Shown here: in pieces, positions 16,321 to 24,925 of the stretch
Layout: each line of letters starts with the position of its first letter
Numbering within the stretch: the stretch's first letter is position 1
From: an uncultured Alphaproteobacteria bacterium
GTDB taxonomy: Bacteria; Pseudomonadota; Alphaproteobacteria; SP197
Assembly: GCA_943787175.1 (NCBI GenBank)
Contig: CALSLK010000008.1
Coordinates: forward strand, 89,875 to 153,874
Direction: 5' to 3'
Length of the DNA: 64,000 bases
Position numbers and translations under genes: made by a program
The notes under the pieces: generated by a model
What the model was told of the DNA's origin: nothing
The model's database searches: none
What the model saw: only the letters and a program-made list of their open reading frames with translations

Positions 16321-16833
16321 CTACTGAAAAGCTACATATGCACCGGTAATCCTGGCTGGTCCGTCTCTCTTCGTGCAGCCGTTTGCGACGAGCCAGTGAC
16401 GAATCTCCTCTATTGCGACTTCGAAATCACCTTCGTGCTTCCGAATGTCGAGGCCAGCTATGTCGGATAATGCAGCCTGATATCGATAGTCTTGTTCCTC
16501 AAGAATAAGAAACACTTTTGTAGATCGACCCTTTCCGAAGAATCGTCTGCAACCGAAGTCGATTCCCAATTCGAAAGGCATGTTAAGCCGAAAGTATTCG
16601 CCCTTCGTGGCGGCTTGGCACCGACTCAGATCGTGGACTGAAAGCTTAGAGTTTTCGATCAAGTTGATGATCTTCTCAAGCCGGTTGGTGCCGAAATCGA
16701 TGTTTTCTGTTGCGATTCGTGGATGGTAGCCGAGGTAGATTATGCAAAAGAGAATCGCTTGTAGGATAGGTGCATAATCTTCGTCGAAAGGGCAGTTAAC
16801 GAAGACGGATGTCTCGAATTTTCGAGAAGTCAA
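16321..16833 (-). CDS. TIR-like/nucleoside-deoxyribosyltransferase-like protein, probably cut short by an amber codon
   Basis: 170 aa to the first stop. The N-terminus SVFVNCPFDEDYAPILQAILFCI, then IINLIENSKLSVHDLSRCQA, FRLNMPFELGIDFG and KVFLILEEQDYRYQAALSDIAG, match a conserved bacterial family with a flavodoxin/TIR-like fold that often neighbours defence genes. In frame after the TAG at 16321-16323 the sequence continues WHYEKQRFEGFSDEDIQKYP and TAELLAAMIEW to a TGA at 16195-16197. That resembles the C-terminal part expected for the family, so the gene probably once ended at 16195. It begins 3 bp after the DUF2188 gene and has lower GC than its surroundings. An effector role is inference. 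Confidence 0.7.
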   Translation of the reverse strand: MTSRKFETSVFVNCPFDEDYAPILQAILFCIIYLGYHPRIATENIDFGTNRLEKIINLIENSKLSVHDLSRCQAATKGEYFRLNMPFELGIDFGCRRFFGKGRSTKVFLILEEQDYRYQAALSDIAGLDIRKHEGDFEVAIEEIRHWLVANGCTKRDGPARITGAYVAFQ

Positions 16834-16836
16834 ACT

Positions 16837-17061
16837 CTAGCCTTTCGGCGGATACGGATCATTTCCATAGGAATCGCGCTCTCTAATCCGACCGTCTCTA
16901 CCATGAACATACAACTCGGTTTTTTGATTTCGAGCGATTTCACGAGCTTTGTCGATTGCCTCTTTCTGAGTTCCATAGACCGCCGTAGCTCTCGACGAGC
17001 CAGATTTTCTAACACTCCAGCCATCTCGATTCGGCACAACATGTTGTCCCTTTTTGGACAT
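16837..17061 (-). CDS. DUF2188 domain protein
   Basis: A 74-aa protein that is almost entirely a DUF2188 domain: HVVPNRDGWSVRKSGSSRATAVYGTQKEAIDKAREIA, LYVHGRDGRIRERDSYGNDPYPP. The function of the family is unknown; its beta-beta-alpha-beta look suggests a small double-psi or LysM-like fold. It is the first gene of a two-gene operon with the TIR-like gene, with a 3-bp gap. Such small proteins encoded next to TIR-like genes may be regulators or immunity partners; that is inference. Confidence 0.85.
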   Translation of the reverse strand: MSKKGQHVVPNRDGWSVRKSGSSRATAVYGTQKEAIDKAREIARNQKTELYVHGRDGRIRERDSYGNDPYPPKG

Positions 17062-17209
17062 ATCTCAAACCTCAGATGAACAGTTTATGTTGCTATGAAT
17101 ATGGTATGCTACGGACGCTCTGTCACGATTTGATCAGAGTATCATCTAAATATTTCTCAAGCTGTCACTGTCGCATTCGGAAACGCGGGCCAGTGGTTTT
17201 CAACAGCGG

Positions 17210-17452
17210 TTAGTCGAGTGCCGGGTGTGCCGTGATACGATCACACAGACCTTGAATATGCGCATCGTCCGTAACGGTTTCGAGCGGTGATGCAGCACCA
17301 TCAAGTAGGAGCTGGCGGAGGTTTTGGCGATCCTGCTCGCGCCGGATTAGATCGCGCATGTATTCGCTACTGGTGCTGTAGCCCTTGGCTTTGACCTGTT
17401 CGTCGATGAACGACTTCATGGTTTCCGGCAAGAAGATGTTCATGGAATTCAT
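17210..17452 (-). CDS. ParD-like antitoxin, toxin partner not seen
   Basis: An 80-aa ribbon-helix-helix protein (MNIFLPETMKSFIDEQVKAKGY, STSSEYMRDLIRREQDR), the N-terminal half of the ParD/CC2985 family antitoxins. An alternative start three codons in (17443) is possible. ParD genes are normally followed at once by parE, but the 148 bp downstream to the DUF2188 start hold no ParE-like frame. It is therefore an orphan antitoxin or a solitary regulator. Confidence 0.85.
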   Translation of the reverse strand: MNSMNIFLPETMKSFIDEQVKAKGYSTSSEYMRDLIRREQDRQNLRQLLLDGAASPLETVTDDAHIQGLCDRITAHPALD

Positions 17453-17503
17453 GGGATCATCATGAACGCCTTGGCAAAATTTGCAAACCTATCGGCGTCA
17501 GAT

Positions 17504-17707
17504 TCAAAGCCGGGAGATGTCGTAGAAATTCTTTTCGTTCTTGGGGCACTCCTCACGCATGAGTGCCGCTGCTCTTTCGACAGACGATTCTTCGGTGCCA
17601 AACACCTCGACCTCATGCCCGCAGTTCGTACAAGTGGCGATAAGTCCGTCTACGGGACCATAGTCGCCATCTAATGTGACTTCTTCAAATGACAGATAGA
17701 TCTTCAT
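17504..17707 (-). CDS. Small conserved protein with a CxxC motif
   Basis: A 67-aa protein: MKIYLSFEEVTLDGDYGPVD, then ATCTNCGHEVEVFGTEES and a third Cys in REECPKNE, suggesting a one-site zinc ribbon. Short proteins of this form occur widely in proteobacteria without an assigned role. It is immediately upstream of the ParD-like gene on the same strand (51-bp gap). The function is unknown. Confidence 0.7.
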   Translation of the reverse strand: MKIYLSFEEVTLDGDYGPVDGLIATCTNCGHEVEVFGTEESSVERAAALMREECPKNEKNFYDISRL

Positions 17708-17765
17708 TGAGAGTCGACCCTAGCAATGGCTTTGAACTGAAGAACCTCTGTTTGTTTCGGAAGAC

Positions 17766-18764
17766 CTACCCTCCCGTAACATTCATATGCCGCGAGACCG
17801 AAGGTTTGTTGCTGCGGCGATCAATCACGAAGTCGTGGCCTTTGGGCTTGCGGCCGATCGCTTCATGGATCGAGGCGATCAGGAGGTCGTCGCCTTCGGA
17901 TGCGCGCAGGGGGATCTTGAGGTCGGCGTTGTCGTCCTGGCCCAGGCACATGTAAAGCATGCCAGTACAGGTCAGACGCACGCGGTTGCAGGATTCACAG
18001 AAGTTGTGGGTCATGGGCGTGATGAAGCCCAGACGGCCGCCGGTTTCCTTCACACGCATGTAACGGGCGGGGCCGCCGGTCTTGTAGTCGATGTCTTCCA
18101 GGGACCAGCGTTCGCGCAGATTGGCGCGCACGACGGAAAGCGGCAGGTACTGGTCGGTGCGGTCACCGTCGATATCGCCCAGGGGCATGGTTTCGATGAA
18201 GGTGAGGTCGAAACCCTGATCGCCACACCACTGGATCATGGGATCGAAATCGATCTCGTTCACGCCCTTCATGGCGACGGCGTTGAGCTTGATCGCCATG
18301 CCGGCCTTCTTGGCGGTCTCGATGCCTTCCATGACCTTGTCGTAGTAACCCCAGCGCGTGATCGCCTTGAAGCGGTCGCGGTCGAGCGTGTCGATGGAGA
18401 CGTTGATGCGACGCACACCGCAATCGTAGAGCTCATCGGCAAAACGCGAGAGCTGGCTGCCGTTGGTGGTGAGCGTGAGTTCCTTCAGATCGCCCGATTC
18501 CAGATGACGGCTCAGGCTGCGGAAAAGCTGCATGATGCCCTTGCGCACGAGCGGCTCGCCGCCGGAAATGCGGATCTTGTCGGTGCCCAGTTTGACGAAG
18601 GCGCTGCCCAGACGGTCCAGCTCCTCGAGCGTCAGGAGGTCTTTCTTGGGCAGGAACGTCATGTCTTCGGACATGCAGTAGACGCAGCGGAAATCGCACC
18701 GGTCCGTGACCGAGAGCCGGATGTAGCTGATCTCGCGGCCGAAGGGGTCAACGAGTGGAGCCAT
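17766..18764 (-). CDS. moaA: GTP 3',8-cyclase (molybdenum cofactor synthesis)
   Basis: A 332-aa radical SAM enzyme. The N-terminal CxxxCxxC cluster is Cys23, Cys27 and Cys30 (RCDFRCVYC), followed by [12 protein letters not shown]. The C-terminal cluster lies in [20 protein letters not shown]. The protein ends in Gly-Gly, as MoaA requires for activity. It converts GTP to the cyclic dehydro-GTP intermediate that MoaC turns into precursor Z. The start [18 protein letters not shown] at 18764 is the family start; an upstream ATG adds a non-conserved leader. MoaC, MoaE and MoeA are not in this window. Confidence 0.96.
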   Translation of the reverse strand: MAPLVDPFGREISYIRLSVTDRCDFRCVYCMSEDMTFLPKKDLLTLEELDRLGSAFVKLGTDKIRISGGEPLVRKGIMQLFRSLSRHLESGDLKELTLTTNGSQLSRFADELYDCGVRRINVSIDTLDRDRFKAITRWGYYDKVMEGIETAKKAGMAIKLNAVAMKGVNEIDFDPMIQWCGDQGFDLTFIETMPLGDIDGDRTDQYLPLSVVRANLRERWSLEDIDYKTGGPARYMRVKETGGRLGFITPMTHNFCESCNRVRLTCTGMLYMCLGQDDNADLKIPLRASEGDDLLIASIHEAIGRKPKGHDFVIDRRSNKPSVSRHMNVTGG

Positions 18765-19136
18765 GGCGCACCTGCATAGTTTGGAAAGCGATGACTTGAA
18801 TATAGGGCGCGCGGGGTGAGGCGGCAATGGCAGTGGAGCAGATGTGATTCATGTTTGTTCCCTCAGGCGCCGGGCGCATGCTCCGCATGCTTGGCTTACG
18901 GGCCTGACCGGCCCGCCGGTGCGGTCGCACCGGTCGGCGGCCGCTTTGCTCTTGCCGCCGATTGTCAGGATGGGCGGCGGAGCAAGGCGCCCGGCACGGA
19001 CAACCCAATATGTGTCATCCCGGCCGTAGCGAAGCGCAGAGCCGGGATCTCGGTCTGCACGTTGCTTTTGAAACCCGTCATGACGAGATCCCGGCTCAAG
19101 GCCGGGATGGCACCGTAGAGGGGCGGACGCGAGCGT
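18765..19136. repeat. Composite repeat region between moaA and the LLM gene
   Basis: No gene is seen. From 18852 it carries a GC-rich module beginning TGTTTGTTCCCTCAGGCGCC and continuing to about 18975, then a copy of the GTCATCCCGG repeat (about 19013-19114). The same two modules occur in the same order and orientation at about 20214-20383, on the other side of the LLM gene. The module contains strong local dyads (GGTGCGGTCGCACC). Confidence 0.8.
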
Positions 19137-20213
19137 TCAGGCGCCGGTCAGCCGATCATGTTCGGCGACGCGTTCGCGCAAGAGGGGGATGAGTTCGCGG
19201 CCGTAGTCTTGCGCATCGGGCAGGGGATCCCAGCCGCGGATCAGCAGGCGGGTGGCGCCGAGTTTGTAATATTCCAGCAGGGCGTTGGCGACGGTCTCTG
19301 GTGTACCGACAAGGGCCATGCTGTTGCTGTGGCCGCCGATGGCTGCTGCAAGCGGAGTCCACAGGCAGGAATCGTGCAGTTCGCCGGCCTGCGCGGCATC
19401 AAGCAGACGGCGCGAACCCGCGTTTTCTGCGGTCCGGACCGCATCGTCCCGATTTGCATCCCGGACACGCTCCAGGATGGCATGAGCGCGCTCCCAGGCC
19501 AGGTCCTGGGTCGCGCCCAGGATGGGGCGGGTCGAGACACTAAAGCTGATGGGACTGGTGCGCTGGTCCCCGGTCGCGGCGCGGACACGTTCCATGAAGG
19601 CTGCGCAGTTGGCCAGGGGTTCACCCCAGAGCATGAAGACATCGACGCGTGGTGCCAGCACAGCGATGGAGGCGGGGGAGCCGCCGCCGCCAAAGAGCGG
19701 GATACGCGGGGACTGGAGGCAGGGAATGCGGGAATGGGCGGCTTCGACACGATAGAACGCACCGTCAAAGTCGAAGGCTTCGCTCTGGGTCCAGGTGAGG
19801 TTCAGGAGGTCAATGTATTCGCCCATGCGGTCGTAGCGACCGTCATGATCGACGTAGTCGCCGTCCATGGCCTGTTCTGCAGCGCTGGCGCCGGCAATGA
19901 AATGAACGGACGCGCGCCCGCCGGTGAGGTGATCAAGCGAAGCAAATTTGCGGGCTGCGACCGTGGGCGCAACAAAGCCCGGCCGGTGAGCGATGAGAAA
20001 GCGCAGGTTCTTTGTGACGCTGGCGGCCTGGGCGACAACCATGAAGCCATCGGGCGCGTCAGAGAAATAACCCACGAGTGCGGTGTCGAACCCGGCTTCC
20101 TCGTGGATGCGTGCGGTTGTGTTGATGGCCTCGATATCGAAAGCAACATCGCGCCTGCCGATCAACTCGGACTCAACCTGGTGTGCGACCCATCCGATTA
20201 GCTCAAGCGGCAT
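19137..20213 (-). CDS. LLM-class flavin-dependent monooxygenase
   Basis: A 358-aa luciferase-like TIM barrel (MPLELIGWVAHQVESELIG, GFDTALVGYFSDAPDGFMVVAQ, ASLDHLTGGRASVHFIAGAS, RIPLFGGGGSPASIAVLAPRVDVFMLWGEPL, LVGTPETVANALLEYYKLGATRLLIRGWDPLPD). This is the alkanesulfonate/alkane monooxygenase (SsuD-like) subgroup, which uses FMNH2 supplied by a separate reductase. No sulfonate ABC transporter or reductase is adjacent, so the substrate is unknown. The gene stands alone between two copies of the same composite repeat. Confidence 0.9.
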   Translation of the reverse strand: MPLELIGWVAHQVESELIGRRDVAFDIEAINTTARIHEEAGFDTALVGYFSDAPDGFMVVAQAASVTKNLRFLIAHRPGFVAPTVAARKFASLDHLTGGRASVHFIAGASAAEQAMDGDYVDHDGRYDRMGEYIDLLNLTWTQSEAFDFDGAFYRVEAAHSRIPCLQSPRIPLFGGGGSPASIAVLAPRVDVFMLWGEPLANCAAFMERVRAATGDQRTSPISFSVSTRPILGATQDLAWERAHAILERVRDANRDDAVRTAENAGSRRLLDAAQAGELHDSCLWTPLAAAIGGHSNSMALVGTPETVANALLEYYKLGATRLLIRGWDPLPDAQDYGRELIPLLRERVAEHDRLTGA

Positions 20214-20383
20214 TTGTTTGTTCCCTCAGGCGCCGGGCGTTCGCTCCGCTCACTTGGCTTACGCGCCATTCGGCGTGGGCACGCGGTCGCATGCCTGTCG
20301 GCCCCTTTGGGCCTCCCTCTGGACGCGAGGGCGGAGCAAAGGAGATGTGTCATCCCGGCCTTGAGCCGGGATCTCGTCATGAC
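20214..20383. repeat. Second copy of the composite repeat
   Basis: It begins with TTTGTTCCCTCAGGCGCCGG, as at 18852, diverges in the middle and ends with GTCATCCCGGCCTTGAGCCG at 20348 onward, a copy of the GTCATCCCGG family. It lies directly upstream of the LLM start codon, so that gene's promoter would have to lie inside the repeat. Confidence 0.8.
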
Positions 20384-20439
20384 GGGAGCGGGACGTAACG
20401 TGGTGGGCGTGAGGACAGTTGCGTTCATGCGCTGTGTCC

Positions 20440-21075
20440 TTAAAGAACGCGCCAGACCCAGCAGCGGTGGCGGATATGGGGTTCGCTGGCGATCGACGGG
20501 AAGGGATCGCCGGCTTCGACCAGTTCCCATTTTCCGGCATCGACGAGTTCCTGCTGTTTAGCTGCGAAGTCGGCGGGCTCCTCGTCGCTGCGCAAGGTGT
20601 AGAGGATGAGGCCGCCTTTGCGGGTGATGCGCAGAAGCTCATCAAGAGACGAAGCCGGGGCGTGGTTGGGGGTGAAGACGCCGCAGGCGGTCGTGGCGCC
20701 AAACACGCTGCTGGCGTAACCCAGCGGTTTGCCCAGTTCCATGACCTGGCAGTGGCTGTAAATGCGTTTGCGCCGTGCGACTTCCAGCATGCCTGGCGAA
20801 AGATCGTTGGCGCTCATGTCGCGGTAGCCGATTTTCGAGAGCAGTTCGCCTAGCATGCCTGTGCCGGCACCAGCATCGCAGATGCGGGTTCTGATTTCGA
20901 CGTGGCGTTCCACGACCTTGGCGAGCTCGATATGGCCGGTCCAGCCGACATCATCGGACATGGCAGCGTCATAAACATCGGCAGCCTCGTCATAGCGATC
21001 GACCAACTGCTTCTGGTCCTCTGCGCCATAGAACCCCTTCGGGTCCGCCTTGCTGTGTTCGTCGCGGATCGACAT
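20440..21075 (-). CDS. Class I SAM-dependent methyltransferase
   Basis: A 211-aa protein starting MSIRDEHSKADPKGFYGAED at 21075. Motif I is ICDAGAGTGMLGELL and the post-I acidic turn is MSANDLSPGMLEVARR; a later strand is RKGGLILYTLRSDEE. It has the Williams-Beuren-type (WBSCR27-like) layout of small class I methyltransferases. The frame remains open upstream to 21639, but that part overlaps the divergent acyl-CoA synthetase and shows no methyltransferase features. The methyl acceptor is unknown. The gene is divergent from the acyl-CoA synthetase, with about 100 bp between starts. Confidence 0.85.
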   Translation of the reverse strand: MSIRDEHSKADPKGFYGAEDQKQLVDRYDEAADVYDAAMSDDVGWTGHIELAKVVERHVEIRTRICDAGAGTGMLGELLSKIGYRDMSANDLSPGMLEVARRKRIYSHCQVMELGKPLGYASSVFGATTACGVFTPNHAPASSLDELLRITRKGGLILYTLRSDEEPADFAAKQQELVDAGKWELVEAGDPFPSIASEPHIRHRCWVWRVL

Positions 21076-21173
21076 GACGCCCCCTGTCTGTCTTGTCGAT
21101 GACAGTGTGCAGCAGACGCAGGCATTTGGGAATTGCGTACTTGCGCGATCCCGGACCATAGTTTTCGCGAACA

Positions 21174-23305
21174 TGGGGGCGGCGAAGGTGACAGAAGGAA
21201 ACACATCCGGACATTGGCTGGCGCCGATGCTGGCGCCACGCTCGATTGCGCTTGGTCGGGGCGTCCGAGCGCGAAGGTTCCGTCGGCCGCACTGATGGTC
21301 GAGGTCCTGCAGGCCGGTGGTTTTGGCGGCGCGGTCCATGCGGTCAACCCCAGGTATGAGAGCGGTTCTGGGGCTGCCCTGCGTGGCGGGCCTGGCGGAT
21401 CTGCCCCAGGCGCCCGACCTTGCCGTGCTCTCGGTGGCGGCCCATCGCATGGAGCAGACCATGGCCGATGCCATTGCTTCAGGCGCGCGTTCCGCTGTGG
21501 TCTTCGATCCGTGTTTCTTTGAAGGCTGATGAAGCGCCCCTGTTGCTGGACCGGCTGAAGGGGCTGGCGCGCGAGGCCTGCCTTCCCCGTCTGCGGCGGC
21601 AACGGCATGGGGTTCATCAACCACGACAGCAACGCACATGGGTCAGCTTCCAGGAGCCGCCGTTTGCCAAGGCCCGGCGGCATTGCCATGTTCTGCCATT
21701 CCGGCTCGGTCTTTGCCCTGATGCTGAACGGCGCGCGGCGTTACCGCTTCAACATGGTGGTGAGCCAGGGCCAGGAGATCGGGGCCACGGCGGCTGACTA
21801 CATCGACTATGCGGTGGAGCAGCCCACGACCCGGGTGATCGGTCTGTTCCTGGAGGCGGTGCGCGATCCGCAGGGCTTTGTTGCCGCGCTGGAGAAAGCC
21901 CAGGCCCATGGCGTGCCCGTGGTCATCAACAAGATCGCGCGGACCGAACAGAGTGCCGCGCTGGCGATGACCCATTCGGGTGCGATTGCCGGCAGTGACA
22001 GTGCGTTCCGTGCGCTGTGCGACCGTTATGGCGTGCTGGTGTGTGACGAGATCGACACGATGATGTCGACGCTTCAGATCATGTCGCAGGAAAGGCGGCC
22101 CGGTCCCGGCGCGCTGGGTGCGGCGACGGATTCCGGGGGGCTGCGGGAACATCTGATCGATGTGGCAGACGACATGGGATTCGCGTTTGCCGATCTGACG
22201 CCGGAGACGACCCAGGCGTTGCGCGAGACGCTGGCGTTCGGGCTGGAGCCGGTCAATCCGATGGATGCGGCAGGACCGCTCACGCCTGACTTCACCGATC
22301 GGCTCAACGAGTCTGCTAGGATTCTGGCGTGCGATCCCAATGTGGCGGTGATGGCCCACGAGCTGTTTCTTGACGATCACTACTGTTTCTATCCGGAATC
22401 GATCGACTACCTCTGCACCCTGCCTGAGATCACCGGCAAACCGCATCTGCTGGTTTCGTCGCTGGGCTCGGCCGATACCGGCATTTCGGCGGAACGGCTG
22501 GAGGATGCGGGCATTCCCCTGATCAACGGCACCCGGCCCGATGCTGGCGGCCGTCAAGAATGCGCATTGGCCTGGCGCGACCACCAGGAACGCAGTTCCA
22601 TCGAGAGCCCCGGCGAGGCCGATGATGCGGTGGTCACACGCTGGCGCGACCGGCTTGGCGCCGGAGCGATCGACGAGACCGCAGGCGCTCGCCATGCTGG
22701 GCGACGTTCGGCGTGTCCCGTTGGTGCGCATTCGCTTGTCTGCGAGACCGGCGTGCAGCAGCGTTGCACGGGCCGCGGGCGAGGTCGGATTCTCCCGTCG
22801 TGCTCAAGACGGCCATGCCGGGGATTGCGCACAAGTCCGATGTCGGCGGCGTCTAGTTGTCGGTCTGGCCGATGAAGCGGCGCTGGTCGCGAAGCCTATG
22901 ACGCGATGTCTGACGGCCCTGGGGCCGCGCGTGGCGGTCGCTGCCATGGCGCCCAGAGGCGTGGAAGTCGCCCTGGGCATGGTGCGTGATCCCCAGTTCG
23001 GCCCGATGGTCATGGTGGGCGCGGGCGGCGTGCTGGTGGAACTGCTGGATGACCGCGCCTTTGCGCTGGCGCCCTTTGGCGTCGACCATGCCCACCGCCT
23101 GCTGGACCGTCTTGAAGATCAAGCGCCTGCTCGACGGCATGCGTGGCGCGCCGCCTGCTGATCTGGAGAGCCTGGCACGCTGGCGATCTCGCGGTTTTCC
23201 GTGATGGCGGCGGCGCTGGGCGATGCCATTGCCGAGATGGATATCAACCCGGTCATCGCCGGGCCCCAGGGCGCCGTTGCCGTGGATGCCCTGGTGGTGA
23301 CCTGA
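21174..23305 (+). pseudogene. NDP-forming acyl-CoA synthetase, frame disrupted at several points
   Basis: Read across frames, the whole family architecture is present. The CoA-binding Rossmann domain (MLAPRSIALVGASER-like, MVEVLQAGGFGGAVHAVNP, DLPQAPDLAVLSV) is followed by the succinyl-CoA-ligase-like domain (CHSGSVFALMLNG, VSQGQEIGATAADYIDY, VPVVINKIARTEQSAALAM) and an ATP-grasp domain (GPRVAVAAMAPRGVEVALGMVRDPQFGPMVMVGAGG, GDAIAEMDINPVIAGPQG). Frames change near 21265, 21355, 21525, 21680, 22540 and 22690, and again around 22850 and 23110-23180. The total of about 710 codons is full length, so single-base sequence errors are likelier than decay. Such enzymes interconvert acyl-CoA plus ADP and acid plus ATP. 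Confidence 0.82.
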
Positions 23306-23366
23306 ATCGCGCCTGCTTTTGCCGCGCCGCCTTGGCGTCGGGCACCTGCATCCCCATACTCAGGGT

Positions 23367-24248
23367 ATGAGTGATTTTCTGGTTCAGCCTGACCCCGGCG
23401 ATGCGCGCCTGACGCGCAGGGTTACGGGCGTTGATCATGAAGGCAAGGCGGTCGAGACATCGGTGACGATGGAGCGCCCGCTGACCTTGTTTCTGAACGG
23501 GCAGGAGATCGTCACGATGATGACGATCGGGGATCACCCTGATTGCCTGGCCGTGGGGTACCTGCTGAACCAGGGCATGCTGCGCCCCGATGATGTGATC
23601 ACCGGGATCGATCATGACGACGAGATCGACACGGTCGTGGTGCGGACGCAGCGCAAGACCGATTACGAACAGAAGCTGAAGAAAAAGACGCTCACGTCGG
23701 GCTGTGCGCAGGGAACGGTGTTTGGCGATCTGATGGACGAGATCGAAGCGGTGCGTCTGGACCCCGATGCGGTCATCCGCACGAGCTGGCTTTATGCGCT
23801 GTCGCGGGAAATCAACACGACGCCAAGCCTGTATCTGGAAGCCGGCGCAATCCATGGCTGCGTGTTGTGCCAGGAAGACCGCGCGCTGATCTATATGGAG
23901 GATGTCGGGCGACACAACGCGGTCGACAAGATCGCCGGCTACATGGCGCTCAACGGCATCGGGCCCGAAGGCAAGAGTTTCTATACGACGGGACGGCTGA
24001 CCAGCGAGATGGTGATCAAGACCGCGCGCATGGGAATTCCGATCCTGGTTTCGCGCTCGGGCTTTACCGCCTGGGGTGTTGAGCTGGCCGGGCAGGTCGG
24101 CATGACGCTGATCGGGCGCATGAAGGGGAAGAGATTTCTGGTGCTGGCGGGCCAGGAACGGTTGCAATACGACGCCGATCTGTCGCATATCGCCGACGAA
24201 GACCAACGCCATCGGCGCAAGGGGAGCAGCAAAGATGACGCAGCCTGA
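23367..24248 (+). CDS. fdhD: Formate dehydrogenase accessory sulfurtransferase FdhD
   Basis: A 293-aa protein starting MSDFLVQPDPGDARL at 23367, after the acyl-CoA synthetase. FdhD motifs present are ERPLTLFLNGQEIVTMM, DHPDCLAVGYLLNQG, LTSGCAQGT (the sulfur-relay Cys loop, with one Cys instead of the CxxC of E. coli), YMEDVGRHNAVDKIAGYM, FYTTGRLTSEMVIKTARMGIPILVSRSGFT and GMTLIGRMKGKRF. FdhD sulfurates the Mo/W bis-PGD cofactor of formate dehydrogenase, whose subunits are encoded 8 kb away at 32-36.5 kb. Its end overlaps mobA by 14 bp. Confidence 0.95.
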   Translation: MSDFLVQPDPGDARLTRRVTGVDHEGKAVETSVTMERPLTLFLNGQEIVTMMTIGDHPDCLAVGYLLNQGMLRPDDVITGIDHDDEIDTVVVRTQRKTDYEQKLKKKTLTSGCAQGTVFGDLMDEIEAVRLDPDAVIRTSWLYALSREINTTPSLYLEAGAIHGCVLCQEDRALIYMEDVGRHNAVDKIAGYMALNGIGPEGKSFYTTGRLTSEMVIKTARMGIPILVSRSGFTAWGVELAGQVGMTLIGRMKGKRFLVLAGQERLQYDADLSHIADEDQRHRRKGSSKDDAA

Positions 24249-24864
24249 AGAGATCACGACAAATGCCTCGGGTGTGGTCCTGGCCGGTGGCCTGGCGCGC
24301 CGTATGGGCGGAGGCGACAAGGGCCTGCTGGAACTCGACGGCAAACCGATCCTTGATCATGTGCTGGAACGACTGCGCCCCCAGGTGCGTCTGCTGGTGT
24401 TGAACGCCAATGGTGACCCCGAGCGGTTCAGCCGCTGGCCCTACACCGTGGCCGCCGATGTGCTGCCCGGCAACCCCGGCCCCCTGGTCGGCGTGCTGAC
24501 GGGCATGGACTGGACCTTTGCGAATGTGCCCGGACTGGAATGGGTGGTCTCCGTGCCGACCGATGCGCCGTTCCTGCCCCATGACCTGGTCGCGCGCATG
24601 ATGGCTGCGGTCGAGGAAGAGGGCGCGGACATGGCGTGCGCAACCTCGGGCGGACAACGCCATCCGGTGGTGGGTCTGTGGCCGGTCAGCCTGCGCAACG
24701 AACTGCGTCACGCGCTGATCGATGAAGGCGTGCGCAAGGTTGATGCCTGGACCGGACGCTACAAGGTCGCCGATGTCGACTTTGCCACCGATCCGGTCGA
24801 CCCGTTCTTCAATGCCAACGATGAAGATGACTTGGCCAAGGCCAAAGCCCTGATCTCGGGTTAG
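24235..24864 (+). CDS. mobA: Molybdenum cofactor guanylyltransferase
   Basis: A 209-aa nucleotidyltransferase: VVLAGGLARRMGGGDKGLLELDGKPILDHV (LAGGxxxRMGxxDK signature), NANGDPERF, DVLPGNPGPLVGVLTGMDW, VSVPTDAPFLPHDL and FFNANDEDDLAKA. MobA joins GMP to molybdopterin to make the bis-MGD cofactor used by formate dehydrogenase and related enzymes. It overlaps fdhD, which suggests coordinated production of the two maturation factors. Confidence 0.95.
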   Translation: MTQPEEITTNASGVVLAGGLARRMGGGDKGLLELDGKPILDHVLERLRPQVRLLVLNANGDPERFSRWPYTVAADVLPGNPGPLVGVLTGMDWTFANVPGLEWVVSVPTDAPFLPHDLVARMMAAVEEEGADMACATSGGQRHPVVGLWPVSLRNELRHALIDEGVRKVDAWTGRYKVADVDFATDPVDPFFNANDEDDLAKAKALISG

Positions 24865-24925
24865 GGCCGCCGGGCCGCCTTGCGTCTGACCCAAAGCAGG
24901 CGTGATTTGCTCTAGACTTCGAGCC

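Noticed and set aside
16125..16349. 74-codon plus-strand frame after the hydroxypyruvate isomerase gene
   Set aside because: It overlaps the antisense extension of the TIR-like gene, has no ribosome-binding site, and the protein has no recognisable features.
19158..20201. 347-codon plus-strand frame opposite the LLM monooxygenase
   Set aside because: It is a codon-bias shadow; the minus-strand product has the full luciferase-like signature.
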